From Ectopseudomonas toyotomiensis (GTDB taxonomy: Bacteria; Pseudomonadota; Gammaproteobacteria; Pseudomonadales; Pseudomonadaceae), in the NCBI RefSeq assembly GCF_900115695.1, contig NZ_FOXK01000010.1, positions 1-64,000 of the forward strand: a stretch of 64,000 nt of DNA. Reading direction: 5' to 3'. The position numbers and the translations under genes were made by a program. Under the pieces are notes generated by a model. It saw only the letters and a program-made list of their open reading frames with translations. It had not been told where the DNA came from and did no database searches. Shown here one piece after another: positions 40,110 through 49,236 of this stretch (positions are counted from its first letter, which is position 1; every line of letters starts with the position of its first letter).

Positions 40110-42011
40110 TCACGCAGCGAAGTGGATGCGATGGCCCACCGCGTAGCCGGACAGACGCTCGGCAATGCTGACAGCCAATGCCTGATCCTGGTTCGGCAGG
40201 TGGATATGGGCCAGTTGACCGGCCTTGTCATCGCTCAGCACTTCGACCCGAACAGCCGGATGCAGCTCATCGACAGCCGCCTGGTAAACCCGGGCGATGG
40301 CATCGAAACGCAGTGCTGGTTTGAAGGTCTTGCCCACCGCTGTAAGCGGAATGGCATCGATGATCCAGGCGTCCTTGGGCACCGCGGCGCGCTCGGGAAT
40401 ATGCGCGGCGGCATGTTCCAGCAGCTCGGCTTCGCTGGTCTGCGCGCCCGGCTTGAGCTGCACGTAGACCACCGGCAGTTCGCCGGCCTTCTCGTCTGGC
40501 TTGCCGACTGCTGCGGCCATGGCCACGGCGGGGTGTTTATGCAGGGCTTCCTCGATCATCTGCGGGTCGATGTTATGACCACCGCGGATGATCAGATCCT
40601 TGCTGCGCCCGGTCAGCCAGATATAGCCGTCAGCATCGACGCGACCGAGGTCGCCGGTGTTGAACCAGTCGCCATCGACCCAGATGCCGGCGTTCTTGCT
40701 CGCCTGCAGGTAGCCCTTGAATACCGTGGCACCGCGGATGCACAGGTTGCCGATTTCGTTGGGCGCGGCTTCGCGCAGGTACTGCCCTTGCTCGTCGAGT
40801 ACCTTGATACGCACTTCGCAGTAGGGCATGGGCAGGCCGATCGAGCCAGGGCGGCGCTCGCCCGCAGGCGGGTTGGCGCAGCTGCCGCAGGTGCCCTCGG
40901 TCAGGCCATAGCCTTCGAGCAGGGTCAGCCCGGTCTTGGCCTCGAACTGGCGAATCAGTTCCACCGGCATGGGCGCGGCGCCGCACAGGGCGTATTTCAG
41001 CGAGGACAGGTCATGACCCTCGCTGGGAATCTGCAGCAGGCCGGCATAGATGGTCGGAACACCGCTGAAGAAGCTGACCTTGTGGCGCGCGATCACCTTC
41101 CAGAAGTTGCTGATCAGGGTGGTGTTGCGATAGCCCTGCGGCGTGGCCAGCAGCACTTCCGCGCCGCCGATGAAGGCCGTCAGCCCGGTGACGATCACGC
41201 CGTTGACGTGGAACAGCGGCAGGCCGCAGAGCGTCACGTCGCCTGCGCCGAAGCGGGTCACCAGGTTCATGCTGTAGGCCATCGCCACTTCGTTGCCATG
41301 GCTGTGCGGCGCCAGCTTGGGCGTACCGGTGGTGCCGCCGGTGTGGAAGTAGCTGGCGATATCGTCGGCGGTGATCACGCGGCCGCTTTCCAGGTGATCG
41401 TCGGGGCAGGCGGCGATGGTTTCATCGAAATCCAGCACGCCCTCCGGTAGCGGGCCGCGCTGGGCCTTGAGCGCGCTGCGTTGCGGTTCGGGCAGCAGGT
41501 TGGCCATGTCCACGCAGAGAATCGCTTTCAGCTCCGGCAACTGATCGCGCAGGGTATCGACCTTGTCCCACAGCTCGGTACCGGGGAAGGGCGCCAGGGT
41601 CACCAGCAGCTCGGAGTTGGATGCGTGGATCAGCTCGGCGATGTGCTCGGGATCGAGCAGTGGGTTGATCGCATTGACGATGCCGGCTGCCTCGCCACCC
41701 CAGATGGTGTAGTGGGTCTGCGGCAGGTTGGGCAGCAGGAAGGACACCGCCTTGCCGGGACGCAGGCCCAGGCGGTGGAAGGCGTTGGCGGTCTGGGTGA
41801 TCTTGCCGAGCAGCTCGGCATAATTCAGGCGCAGCGGGGTTTCCTCTCCCGTGCCCTGGAGAATGAACGACAGCGCCGCTGCCTCGGGGCTGGCCTGCGC
41901 CGTACGGCGAATCAGCTCGAAGGTGCTGCTGGGTAGGTCGCGATCACTCAGTGGGGTGCTCTCGATCTGTTCGATATCCTGCAGGGTGCGAATGAGGGGC
42001 GCTGTGCTCAT
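40110..42011 (-). CDS. Acyl-CoA synthetase (AMP-forming)
   Basis: A 633-aa ANL-superfamily enzyme. ATP loop: HTGGTTGTPKLAPHSH (about 219-234); YGLTEGTCGS adenylate motif; NTGDLGRVDADGYIWLTGRSKDLIIRGGHNI hinge region; catalytic Lys in LTAVGKTFKP near the C-terminus. It activates a carboxylic acid, chain length unknown, to its CoA ester. It follows the esterase gene by 23 bases, so the esterase may release the acid this enzyme activates (inference). Confidence 0.9.
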   Translation of the reverse strand: MSTAPLIRTLQDIEQIESTPLSDRDLPSSTFELIRRTAQASPEAAALSFILQGTGEETPLRLNYAELLGKITQTANAFHRLGLRPGKAVSFLLPNLPQTHYTIWGGEAAGIVNAINPLLDPEHIAELIHASNSELLVTLAPFPGTELWDKVDTLRDQLPELKAILCVDMANLLPEPQRSALKAQRGPLPEGVLDFDETIAACPDDHLESGRVITADDIASYFHTGGTTGTPKLAPHSHGNEVAMAYSMNLVTRFGAGDVTLCGLPLFHVNGVIVTGLTAFIGGAEVLLATPQGYRNTTLISNFWKVIARHKVSFFSGVPTIYAGLLQIPSEGHDLSSLKYALCGAAPMPVELIRQFEAKTGLTLLEGYGLTEGTCGSCANPPAGERRPGSIGLPMPYCEVRIKVLDEQGQYLREAAPNEIGNLCIRGATVFKGYLQASKNAGIWVDGDWFNTGDLGRVDADGYIWLTGRSKDLIIRGGHNIDPQMIEEALHKHPAVAMAAAVGKPDEKAGELPVVYVQLKPGAQTSEAELLEHAAAHIPERAAVPKDAWIIDAIPLTAVGKTFKPALRFDAIARVYQAAVDELHPAVRVEVLSDDKAGQLAHIHLPNQDQALAVSIAERLSGYAVGHRIHFAA

Positions 42012-42034
42012 TTATCGTGCATCTCTCGGTTCGG

Positions 42035-42694
42035 TCAGTCGGCCAGCAGCTGGCTCAACCATTCGGCGATATCGCGAATCTCTTCCGGCAGTACCTCGTG
42101 CGCCATCGGATAGTCGCGCCATTGCACCGGCACCCCACAGGCGTGCAGGCGGTCATACGCGGCACGCCCCATGTCGGGTGTCACCACGTCGTCGAATCTG
42201 CCATGCAAACAAAGCACCGGCAGTTGTCTTTTTGTATCCGCCAGCGGCATGTCGTCGCTGAAAGTCGGTGCGTAGGTCGAGAGTGCCAGCACCCCGCCGA
42301 GGGGCTGTGAATAGCGCAGAAAGGCAGTGTGCAGCACCACCGCGCCACCCTGGGAGAAGCCCGCCAGGACAATGCGTTCAGGGGCGATGGCGCTGTCGCG
42401 CTCGGCTTCGATCAGGGCGATCACCTGGTCGGCGGACTCTTCCAGTTGGGGCTGGTCGATGGCGCGGGCCGGACTCATCGCGAGGATGTCGTACCAGCTC
42501 GGCATGCTCCAGCCGCCGTTGATGGTCACCGGGCGGGTTGGCGCCTGCGGCAGGATGAAGCGCGTGCTGGGCAGACGTTCCTGCAGCATCTCGGCGACCG
42601 GCAGGAAATCGTAGCGGTCAGCCCCCAGCCCGTGCAGCCAGATCACGCTGGCATCGGCGGATTGTGGGGGCTGCAAAATCATGGGTGCGGTCAT
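42035..42694 (-). CDS. Carboxylesterase/phospholipase family hydrolase
   Basis: A 219-aa esterase of the carboxylesterase-II type: IWLHGLGADRYDF at the N-terminus, nucleophile Ser in LAGFSQGGAVV (about residue 113), Asp in LHGRFDDVVT and His in MAHEVLPEEI. Cytoplasmic. First gene of a two-gene operon with the acyl-CoA synthetase, divergent from aapJ. Confidence 0.92.
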   Translation of the reverse strand: MTAPMILQPPQSADASVIWLHGLGADRYDFLPVAEMLQERLPSTRFILPQAPTRPVTINGGWSMPSWYDILAMSPARAIDQPQLEESADQVIALIEAERDSAIAPERIVLAGFSQGGAVVLHTAFLRYSQPLGGVLALSTYAPTFSDDMPLADTKRQLPVLCLHGRFDDVVTPDMGRAAYDRLHACGVPVQWRDYPMAHEVLPEEIRDIAEWLSQLLAD

Positions 42695-43171
42695 TGGTAG
42701 CTCCAGTGTGGTGCGGGCGCCTTAATTTGGGGCGGCGCCCTGTTCAAGGCTTGGCTAATCTGTGAATAAGTTGTCGCACGGGTGAAAGTTTTGCCCTTGA
42801 CCCCCGTATATCCGGCAATTTGCCATGCGCTGGTACGGGGCTTGCTATGGCTCATTTGAACTGACGACGCGGTGCGGTAACGGTAACACTGTGCCACTGC
42901 GCACCGCTCAACAGGCAGGAATCTGCTGTGTGGGGTTCCTAATAGACCGTCGGGGCGATCGATCGCTCAGACGGATGACGATCCGTCTCTGGCCCGTTCA
43001 ACCAATGGGCAGGGTGGGAGCAGTTGGCCAGCAGAGGGTAAAGCCGACTAGACTCCCGCCTGACGTTCGAACTTCTCGTCGATACCGTTGCTGCCAGCGG
43101 ATCGCGTGCCTCAAAAGGGTGGGGAAGGCGGACGGAGACTCCAACACAACAAGAGCAACTGGAGGTTTTTG
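42695..43171. other. 477-base gap: promoter and leader of aapJQMP
   Basis: This gap holds the sigma-54 promoter at 42831-42846 and a transcribed leader of about 315 bases. The leader contains the palindrome GCGATCGATCGC (42955-42966) and hairpin GACGGAT-gacg-ATCCGTC (42970-42987). A dyad GGCGCC/GGCGCC lies near the esterase end. No protein-coding gene was seen. Confidence 0.55.
42831..42846 (+). promoter_or_regulatory. Sigma-54 promoter for aapJQMP
   Basis: TGGTACGGGGCTTGCT has GG-N10-GC exact spacing and differs from TGGCACG-N4-TTGCW only by T for C in the -24 box. It points toward aapJ, 325 bases away. Amino-acid uptake genes under sigma-54 with NtrC or AauR control are usual in pseudomonads. 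Confidence 0.8.
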
Positions 43172-44200
43172 ATGAAGATGGTGAAATCCACCCTGGCTGT
43201 GCTGACCACCGCAGCTGTGCTCGGTGTCAGTGGCTTTGCTCAGGCAGGCGCCACCCTGGATGCAGTGCAGAAGAAAGGCTTCGTGCAGTGCGGTATCAGC
43301 GACGGTCTGCCTGGCTTCTCCTACGCCGATGAAAAAGGCAACTACCTGGGTCTCGACGTTGACGTCTGCCGCGCTGTTGCAGCCGCGGTTTTCGGCGACG
43401 CGACCAAGGTCAAGTACAGCCCGCTGACCGCCAAGGAGCGCTTCACTGCGCTGCAATCCGGCGAAGTCGACATCCTGTCGCGTAACACCACCTGGACCAG
43501 CTCGCGCGACGCCGCACTGGGTCTGAACTTCACTGGCACCAACTACTACGACGGCCAGGGCTTTTTGGTGAACAAGAAGCTGGGCGTTTCCAGCGCCAAG
43601 GAGCTGGACGGGGCTACCGTCTGCATCCAGGCCGGTACCACCACCGAGCTGAACCTCTCCGACTACTTCCGTGCCAACGGCATGAAGTACACCCCCATTA
43701 CCTACGATACCTCTGACGAGAGCGCCAAGTCGGTCGAAGCCGGCCGTTGCGACGTGTTGACCTCCGACCAGTCGCAGCTGTACGCACAGCGCATCAAGCT
43801 GGCCAATCCGGACGATTATGTCGTGCTGCCGGAAGTCATCTCCAAGGAGCCTCTGGGCCCGGTCGTGCGCCAGGGTGACGAGGAGTGGTTCGACATCGTG
43901 CGCTGGACCCTGTTCGCCATGGTCAACGCCGAAGAGCTGGGTGTGACCTCGGCCAACGTCGAAGCCACTGCCAAAGACACCAAGAACCCGGACGTAGCAC
44001 GTCTGCTGGGTACTGAAGGTGAGTTCGGCAAAGACCTCAAGCTGCCGAAAGACTGGGCAGTACAGATCGTCAAGCAAGTCGGTAACTACGGTGAGTCCTT
44101 CGACCGTAACGTCGGTGCCGGCAGCGAGCTGAAGATCGAGCGTGGTCTCAACGCCCTTTGGAACAAGGGTGGTCTGCAGTACGCACCGCCGGTGCGTTGA
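43172..44200 (+). CDS. aapJ: General amino-acid ABC transporter, binding protein
   Basis: A 342-aa periplasmic binding protein with signal peptide (about 1-25, ending FAQA). Typical opening: TLDAVQKKGFVQCGISDGLPGFSYADEKGNYLGLDVDVCRAVAA. GGAGG before the ATG. It delivers L-amino acids to AapQ/AapM. It is the first gene of aapJQMP. Confidence 0.93.
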   Translation: MKMVKSTLAVLTTAAVLGVSGFAQAGATLDAVQKKGFVQCGISDGLPGFSYADEKGNYLGLDVDVCRAVAAAVFGDATKVKYSPLTAKERFTALQSGEVDILSRNTTWTSSRDAALGLNFTGTNYYDGQGFLVNKKLGVSSAKELDGATVCIQAGTTTELNLSDYFRANGMKYTPITYDTSDESAKSVEAGRCDVLTSDQSQLYAQRIKLANPDDYVVLPEVISKEPLGPVVRQGDEEWFDIVRWTLFAMVNAEELGVTSANVEATAKDTKNPDVARLLGTEGEFGKDLKLPKDWAVQIVKQVGNYGESFDRNVGAGSELKIERGLNALWNKGGLQYAPPVR

Positions 44201-44297
44201 CCGTCCACAGCGGCAGGCCTATGGCCTGCCGCTGTCGTTTCCGATTAAGTGAACTCCGGCCGGCTTGCGTGCGGCCGGGGCTTCCGTGAGGGTTGTC

Positions 44298-45482
44298 ATG
44301 CACACGACTGCTAATGCCCCGCGCCCGCGAGGATCGCTTCTGAACGATCCGCAGGTGCGTGCTTGGGCTTTCCAGATCATTGCCGTTATCGCCGTTGTGG
44401 CGCTCGGCTGGTTTCTCTTCCAGAACACCCAGGCTAACCTGGAGAAGCGCGGGATCATTTCCGGCTTCGCTTTTCTCAATAACAGCGCCGGTTTCGGTAT
44501 TGCCCAGCATCTGATCGACTACACGGAAAGCGACAGCTACGCCCGTGTGTTCCTGGTCGGCTTGCTCAATACCCTGCTGGTGTCTTTTATCGGTATCGTG
44601 CTGGCCTCCATCCTTGGCTTTCTGTTGGGTGTGGCGCGGCTATCGCCCAACTGGCTGATCAGCAAGTTGGCCACCGTTTACATCGAGATTTTCCGCAACA
44701 TTCCGCCGTTGCTGCAGATCCTCTTCTGGTATTTCGCGGTATTTCTTGCCCTGCCTGGTCCTCGGCAGAGCCTGGATGTGGGTGAAATCTTCTTCCTCAA
44801 CAGTCGCGGTCTGTACATGCCGGCGCCTGGCCCTTCGGAGAGTTTCGGCCTGTTCGCGGTGGTAGTGCTGGCGACCATCGTCGGCATCATCGCCTTGGGA
44901 CGCTGGGCCAAGAAGCGCCGCGAGGCCACTGGCCAGATCTTCCCGCTGTTGTGGACCTCGCTGGCGCTGATCGTCGTCATCCCTGGCCTCACCGTGCTGA
45001 TCGGTGGTAACCCGCTGGTGTGGAGCGTGCCGGAGTTGACCGGTTTCAACTTCCGTGGCGGCTGGGTGATGATCCCCGAGCTGATGGCGCTGACCCTGGC
45101 GCTGACCATCTACACCGCGGCTTTCATCGCCGAGAACGTCCGCTCCGGGATCATGGCGGTCAGCCATGGTCAGACCGAAGCGGCGCGCTCGCTTGGGTTG
45201 CGTCCGGGCATCACCCTGCGTCTGGTGATCATCCCGCAGGCATTGCGCGTGATCATTCCGCCACTGACCAGTCAGTACCTCAACCTGGCGAAGAACTCTT
45301 CCTTGGCCGCCGGTATCGGCTACCCGGACATGGTTTCGCTGTTCGCCGGTACCGTGCTCAACCAGACCGGCCAGGCCATCGAGGTGATCGCCATCACCAT
45401 GAGCGTGTATCTGGCCATCAGCATCAGCATCTCCCTGCTGATGAACTGGTACAACAAGCGCATCGCGCTGACTGAGCGGTAA
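44298..45482 (+). CDS. aapQ: General amino-acid ABC transporter, permease 1
   Basis: A 394-aa inner-membrane permease with about eight helices. The C-terminal EAA loop is AARSLGLRPGITLRLVIIPQALRVIIPPLTSQYLNL. N-terminal VGLLNTLLVSFIGIVLASILGFLLG matches polar amino-acid permeases. ATG 44298; the frame is open back to 44265. Confidence 0.93.
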   Translation: MHTTANAPRPRGSLLNDPQVRAWAFQIIAVIAVVALGWFLFQNTQANLEKRGIISGFAFLNNSAGFGIAQHLIDYTESDSYARVFLVGLLNTLLVSFIGIVLASILGFLLGVARLSPNWLISKLATVYIEIFRNIPPLLQILFWYFAVFLALPGPRQSLDVGEIFFLNSRGLYMPAPGPSESFGLFAVVVLATIVGIIALGRWAKKRREATGQIFPLLWTSLALIVVIPGLTVLIGGNPLVWSVPELTGFNFRGGWVMIPELMALTLALTIYTAAFIAENVRSGIMAVSHGQTEAARSLGLRPGITLRLVIIPQALRVIIPPLTSQYLNLAKNSSLAAGIGYPDMVSLFAGTVLNQTGQAIEVIAITMSVYLAISISISLLMNWYNKRIALTER

Positions 45483-45491
45483 GGAGCAGCC

Positions 45492-46589
45492 ATGCAGACT
45501 CATACATTCAAACCGGACCTGCCGCCGCCACGCCTGAGCGTCGGTGCAGTGGGCTGGCTCAAGGCCAACCTGTTTTCCAACTGGTTCAACAGCCTGTTGA
45601 CCCTCTTCGCGCTTTATCTGATCTGGCTGGTGGTACCTCCGCTGCTGCAGTGGGCGATCATCGATGCCAACTGGGTGGGCAGCACCCGCGCCGATTGCAC
45701 CAAGGAAGGTGCGTGCTGGGTGTTCATCCAACAGCGTTTCGGTCAGTTCATGTATGGCTTCTACCCCAGCGAACTGCGCTGGCGCGTGGACGCCACGCTG
45801 TGGCTGGCAATCGTCGGCGCGGCGCCGCTGTTCGTGCCGCAGATGCCGCGCAAGGCGTTCTACGGCCTGGGCTTCCTGGTGATCTATCCGGTGATCGCCT
45901 GGTGCCTGCTGCACGGCGGCGTATTCGGCCTGAGCGTGGTATCCACCAGCCAGTGGGGCGGCCTGATGCTGACCCTGGTGATCGCCTCCGTCGGCATCAC
46001 CGGTGCCTTGCCGCTGGGTATCCTGCTGGCACTGGGGCGACGTTCCAACCTGCCGGCGATCAAGGTCATCTGCGTCACCTTCATCGAATTCTGGCGCGGT
46101 GTACCGCTGATCACCGTGCTGTTCATGTCCTCGGTGATGCTGCCGTTGTTCCTGCCCGAGGGCATGCATTTCGACAAGCTGATGCGGGCGCTGATCGGGG
46201 TGATCCTGTTCCAGTCCGCCTACATCGCCGAAGTGGTGCGCGGTGGTCTGCAGGCCATTCCCAAAGGGCAGTACGAGGCGGCCGCGGCCATGGGCCTGGG
46301 CTACTGGCGGATGATGGGCCTGGTGATCCTGCCGCAGGCGCTGAAGCTGGTGATTCCGGGCATCGTCAACGTCTTCATCGCCCTGTTCAAGGACACCAGT
46401 CTGGTGATCATCATCGGCCTGTTCGATCTGCTCAACAGCATCAAGCAGGCGACCACCGACCCGGCATGGCTGGGTATGGCTACCGAAGGTTATGTGTTCG
46501 CCGCGTTGGTCTTCTGGATTTTCTGTTTCGGCATGTCCCGCTATTCGCTGCATCTCGAGCGGAAGCTGGATACCGGCCACAAGCGTTAG
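45492..46589 (+). CDS. aapM: General amino-acid ABC transporter, permease 2
   Basis: A 365-aa partner permease with a long N-terminal loop before the conserved domain and EAA loop AAAAMGLGYWRMMGLVILPQALKLVIPGIVNVFIALFKDTSL. It lies 9 bases after aapQ with AAGGAG before the ATG. Confidence 0.93.
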   Translation: MQTHTFKPDLPPPRLSVGAVGWLKANLFSNWFNSLLTLFALYLIWLVVPPLLQWAIIDANWVGSTRADCTKEGACWVFIQQRFGQFMYGFYPSELRWRVDATLWLAIVGAAPLFVPQMPRKAFYGLGFLVIYPVIAWCLLHGGVFGLSVVSTSQWGGLMLTLVIASVGITGALPLGILLALGRRSNLPAIKVICVTFIEFWRGVPLITVLFMSSVMLPLFLPEGMHFDKLMRALIGVILFQSAYIAEVVRGGLQAIPKGQYEAAAAMGLGYWRMMGLVILPQALKLVIPGIVNVFIALFKDTSLVIIIGLFDLLNSIKQATTDPAWLGMATEGYVFAALVFWIFCFGMSRYSLHLERKLDTGHKR

Positions 46590-46598
46590 GAGTGAGTC

Positions 46599-47360
46599 AT
46601 GAGTGAAGCAATCAAACAACCCAGCGCCGAGCCGATGATCCTGCTGCAGGGTGTGAACAAGTGGTACGGCCAGTTCCATGTGCTCAAGGACATCAACCTG
46701 AGCGTGCAGCAGGGCGAGCGTATCGTGCTCTGTGGGCCGTCCGGTTCGGGCAAGTCCACCACCATTCGTTGCATCAATCGCCTGGAAGAACACCAGCAGG
46801 GGCGCATCGTGGTCGATGGCACCGAATTGACCAGCGACCTCAAGCACATCGAAGCGATTCGCCGTGAAGTGGGTATGGTGTTCCAGCACTTCAACCTGTT
46901 CCCGCACCTGACCGTGCTGCAGAACTGCACCCTGGCGCCGATGTGGGTACGCAAGATGCCCAAGCGTCAGGCCGAGGAAATTGCCATGCACTTTCTCGAG
47001 CGCGTGCGTATCCCCGAGCAGGCCAACAAGTTTCCGGGCCAGCTCTCCGGCGGTCAGCAGCAGCGTGTGGCGATTGCCCGCGCGCTGTGCATGAAGCCGA
47101 AGATCATGCTGTTCGATGAGCCGACCTCGGCCCTCGACCCGGAGATGGTGAAAGAGGTGCTCGACACCATGATCGGTCTGGCCGAAGACGGCATGACCAT
47201 GCTCTGTGTGACCCACGAGATGGGTTTTGCCCGTACCGTGGCCAACCGCGTGATCTTCATGGACAAGGGCGAGATCGTCGAGGAGGCCGAGCCGAACGCC
47301 TTCTTCACCAACCCGCAGAACGAGCGCACCAAGCTGTTCCTCAGTCAGATCCTGCACTGA
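46599..47360 (+). CDS. aapP: General amino-acid ABC transporter, ATPase
   Basis: A 253-aa ABC ATPase: Walker A GPSGSGKST (about residues 46-54), LSGGQQQRVAIARAL signature, Walker B LFDEPTSALDP, and switch His in VTHEMGFA. It energises AapQM uptake. A terminator follows at 47381. Confidence 0.95.
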   Translation: MSEAIKQPSAEPMILLQGVNKWYGQFHVLKDINLSVQQGERIVLCGPSGSGKSTTIRCINRLEEHQQGRIVVDGTELTSDLKHIEAIRREVGMVFQHFNLFPHLTVLQNCTLAPMWVRKMPKRQAEEIAMHFLERVRIPEQANKFPGQLSGGQQQRVAIARALCMKPKIMLFDEPTSALDPEMVKEVLDTMIGLAEDGMTMLCVTHEMGFARTVANRVIFMDKGEIVEEAEPNAFFTNPQNERTKLFLSQILH

Positions 47361-47380
47361 GCCGGCACTGCGCCATGGAT

Positions 47381-47406
47381 CAGGGAGCCTTCGGGCTCCC
47401 TTTTTC
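47381..47406 (+). terminator. Terminator of aapJQMP
   Basis: AGGGAGCC-ttc-GGGCTCCC followed by TTTTT, 20 bases after the aapP stop. Confidence 0.9.
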
Positions 47407-47446
47407 GTTGCCGGTGCCGCTCCCTCTGGCGGCTGTGCCACCAATC

Positions 47447-47519
47447 TGTAGGAGCGGGCCCCGCCGCGAACCGGGGCGGCGTGCATTCGAAAGCTTCGCC
47501 CCGGGGCGGGGCTCCTACG
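47447..47519. repeat. Palindromic intergenic repeat, TGTAGGAGC family
   Basis: TGTAGGAGCGGGCCCCGCCG opens the element and CGGGGCGGGGCTCCTAC closes it, with TTCGAAAGCTTCGCC between. It is the best copy of the family also seen at 22509-22590 and partly at 4248-4300. Confidence 0.8.
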
Positions 47520-47563
47520 AAAAGCCGCTTTGATTGGCATCAGCCATCGGACACCTTGGGTGC

Positions 47564-48505
47564 CTAGTGGCGCCGCATGCGCTTGCGGAAGGCGCCCGGC
47601 GTTTCCCCGCACAACTGCTTGAAGCGCTTGGCGAAGGTGGCGCGGTCGGCGAACCCGACCTGACTGGCGACCTGCTCCAGCGACTGCGCCGAATCGGCCA
47701 GTGCCTGCTGCGCCAGACTGATACGCAGGCGCTGCAGGTAATCGCCTGGGGTCAGCCCGGTGGCCTGTTTGAAACGGCGTAGCAGGGTGCGCGCCGAGCA
47801 ATGGGCTTGTTGTGCCAAACGATTGAGGTCGATTGTCTCGGCGTGATGTTCGCGTAGCCAGGCCAGCAGTGGGGCGAGGGACTTGTCCTCGCTGCTGGGC
47901 AGCAGCGGGGCGAAACGCGTCTGCGTACCGCGCTGACGCTCGATCACCATCGCACTGGCCACCTGTTGCGCCAGCCATTCGCCGGCATGCAAGGCAATCA
48001 GGTGCAGGCACAGGTCGAGCCCGGCCTGAGCACCACCGGAGCAGAACAAGGGGCCATCCTCGGTCAGCAGCAGGTCACTGCGCAGGTTCACTCGGGGGAA
48101 TAGGCGAGAAAACGAATCGGCCAATGCCCAGTGGGTGGTCGCCTGGCGCCCATCGAGCAGGCCGGCAGCCGCCAGCAGGAAGGCGCTGCTGCACAGACTC
48201 GCCACCTGTTGTTGATCACGTTGGGCCAGCCAGGGCAGCAGCTTGGCGTTGCTCTCCAGCGTACGGGTGACGGCGCTGCCGGTGGCGGGAACGATCAGCA
48301 GGTCGGCCTGTTCGGCCAGCTCAAGGCCGCCATCGACCAGAATCTGTGCGAACTCCAACTGCACTGGCTGGCCGTCAAGGCTGAAGCGCTGCAAGTGAAA
48401 ACGGGGCGCGCCGGCCAGGCGATTGGCCAGGCTGAAGGCATCCTGCGCCATGCTCAGGCTGGAGCAGATGGTTTGCGGGCAGACGTACAAGGCGATGCGC
48501 AGCAT
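47564..48505 (-). CDS. GlxA-family (DJ-1/PfpI plus AraC) regulator
   Basis: A 313-aa regulator. The N-terminal DJ-1/PfpI-like amidotransferase fold (about 1-185) includes the CSSAFLLAAAGLLDGRQATTHW elbow. The C-terminal AraC HTH includes LAQQAHCSARTLLRRFKQATGLTPGDYLQRLR and VASQVGFADRATFAKRFKQ. Members regulate amino-acid or quaternary amine catabolism. ATG 48505; the open frame continues to 48568 without a better site. Divergent from the SnoaL-like gene. Confidence 0.88.
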   Translation of the reverse strand: MLRIALYVCPQTICSSLSMAQDAFSLANRLAGAPRFHLQRFSLDGQPVQLEFAQILVDGGLELAEQADLLIVPATGSAVTRTLESNAKLLPWLAQRDQQQVASLCSSAFLLAAAGLLDGRQATTHWALADSFSRLFPRVNLRSDLLLTEDGPLFCSGGAQAGLDLCLHLIALHAGEWLAQQVASAMVIERQRGTQTRFAPLLPSSEDKSLAPLLAWLREHHAETIDLNRLAQQAHCSARTLLRRFKQATGLTPGDYLQRLRISLAQQALADSAQSLEQVASQVGFADRATFAKRFKQLCGETPGAFRKRMRRH

Positions 48506-48612
48506 GACAGTGACTTGAATTGGGTTGGCGATTATTGACACAAAGTTGTCCTTATAGCCAATCGCCACATCATCCGCCTGGGCCCAGACTAGGCTGCATT
48601 CACCATCGAGCC

Positions 48613-48633
48613 GTAGGGTGTGCCAAGCGCACC
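48613..48633. repeat. Single arm of the GTAGGGTGCGC repeat
   Basis: GTAGGGTGTGCCAAGCGCAC followed by C, a degenerate arm of the 7861-7916 family, lies between the GlxA-type and SnoaL-like genes. Confidence 0.45.
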
Positions 48634-48666
48634 GCTGTCATCGCCAACAAATCACAGGAGCGAACC

Positions 48667-49137
48667 ATGAGCCACGCCAACGCCGAGTTGATCCAGCGTT
48701 TCTACCGTGCTTTCCAGAAGCTCGATGCCGAGACCATGGCCGGCTGTTACGCCGAGGACGTGCGTTTCTCCGACCCGGTCTTCGTCGACCTGCAGGGCGC
48801 GGAGGCGGGCGATATGTGGCGCATGCTGTGCAGCCGCGCCGAAGACTTCTCGCTGACCTTCGACTCGGTGCACGCCGACGATCATGCTGGCAGCGCGCGC
48901 TGGGTCGCCAGCTACCGTTTCAGCGCCACCGGTCGTCAGGTGGTCAACCATATTCAGGCGCGCTTCATGTTTCGCGACGGGCTCATCGTCGAGCATCGCG
49001 ATCACTTCGATCTATGGCGATGGGCACGTCAGGCGCTAGGTGGCAAAGGGTTTCTGCTGGGGTGGGCACCACCGGTTCAGGCTGCCATTCGTCGACAGGC
49101 GGCACGCGGGCTGGCCCAGTTTCGTGGCACGCGCTGA
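48667..49137 (+). CDS. SnoaL-like (NTF2-fold) protein
   Basis: A 156-aa protein with the NTF2/SnoaL fold: NAELIQRFYRAFQKLDAETMAGCYAEDVRFSDPVF at the N-terminus, then FMFRDGLIVEHRDHFDLWRWARQALG. No signal peptide. The function is not assigned; such proteins are small isomerases, hydrolases or ligand carriers. Confidence 0.83.
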   Translation: MSHANAELIQRFYRAFQKLDAETMAGCYAEDVRFSDPVFVDLQGAEAGDMWRMLCSRAEDFSLTFDSVHADDHAGSARWVASYRFSATGRQVVNHIQARFMFRDGLIVEHRDHFDLWRWARQALGGKGFLLGWAPPVQAAIRRQAARGLAQFRGTR

Positions 49138-49236
49138 GGCGGGCGAAGGAACGCAGTGGTAGGCTAGCCGGTCTTAGCCTTCAATAAAGAGTGCGCACAC
49201 CGGGTGCCGCACCTCCACTGCCAATCGAGACCTGCC

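Noticed and set aside
44640..48011. A 1123-codon open frame on the minus strand opposite aapQMP
   Set aside because: It is antisense to three clear transporter genes, has a repetitive His/Gln/Asp-rich translation typical of GC-rich shadow frames and spans the aap terminator and a repeat.
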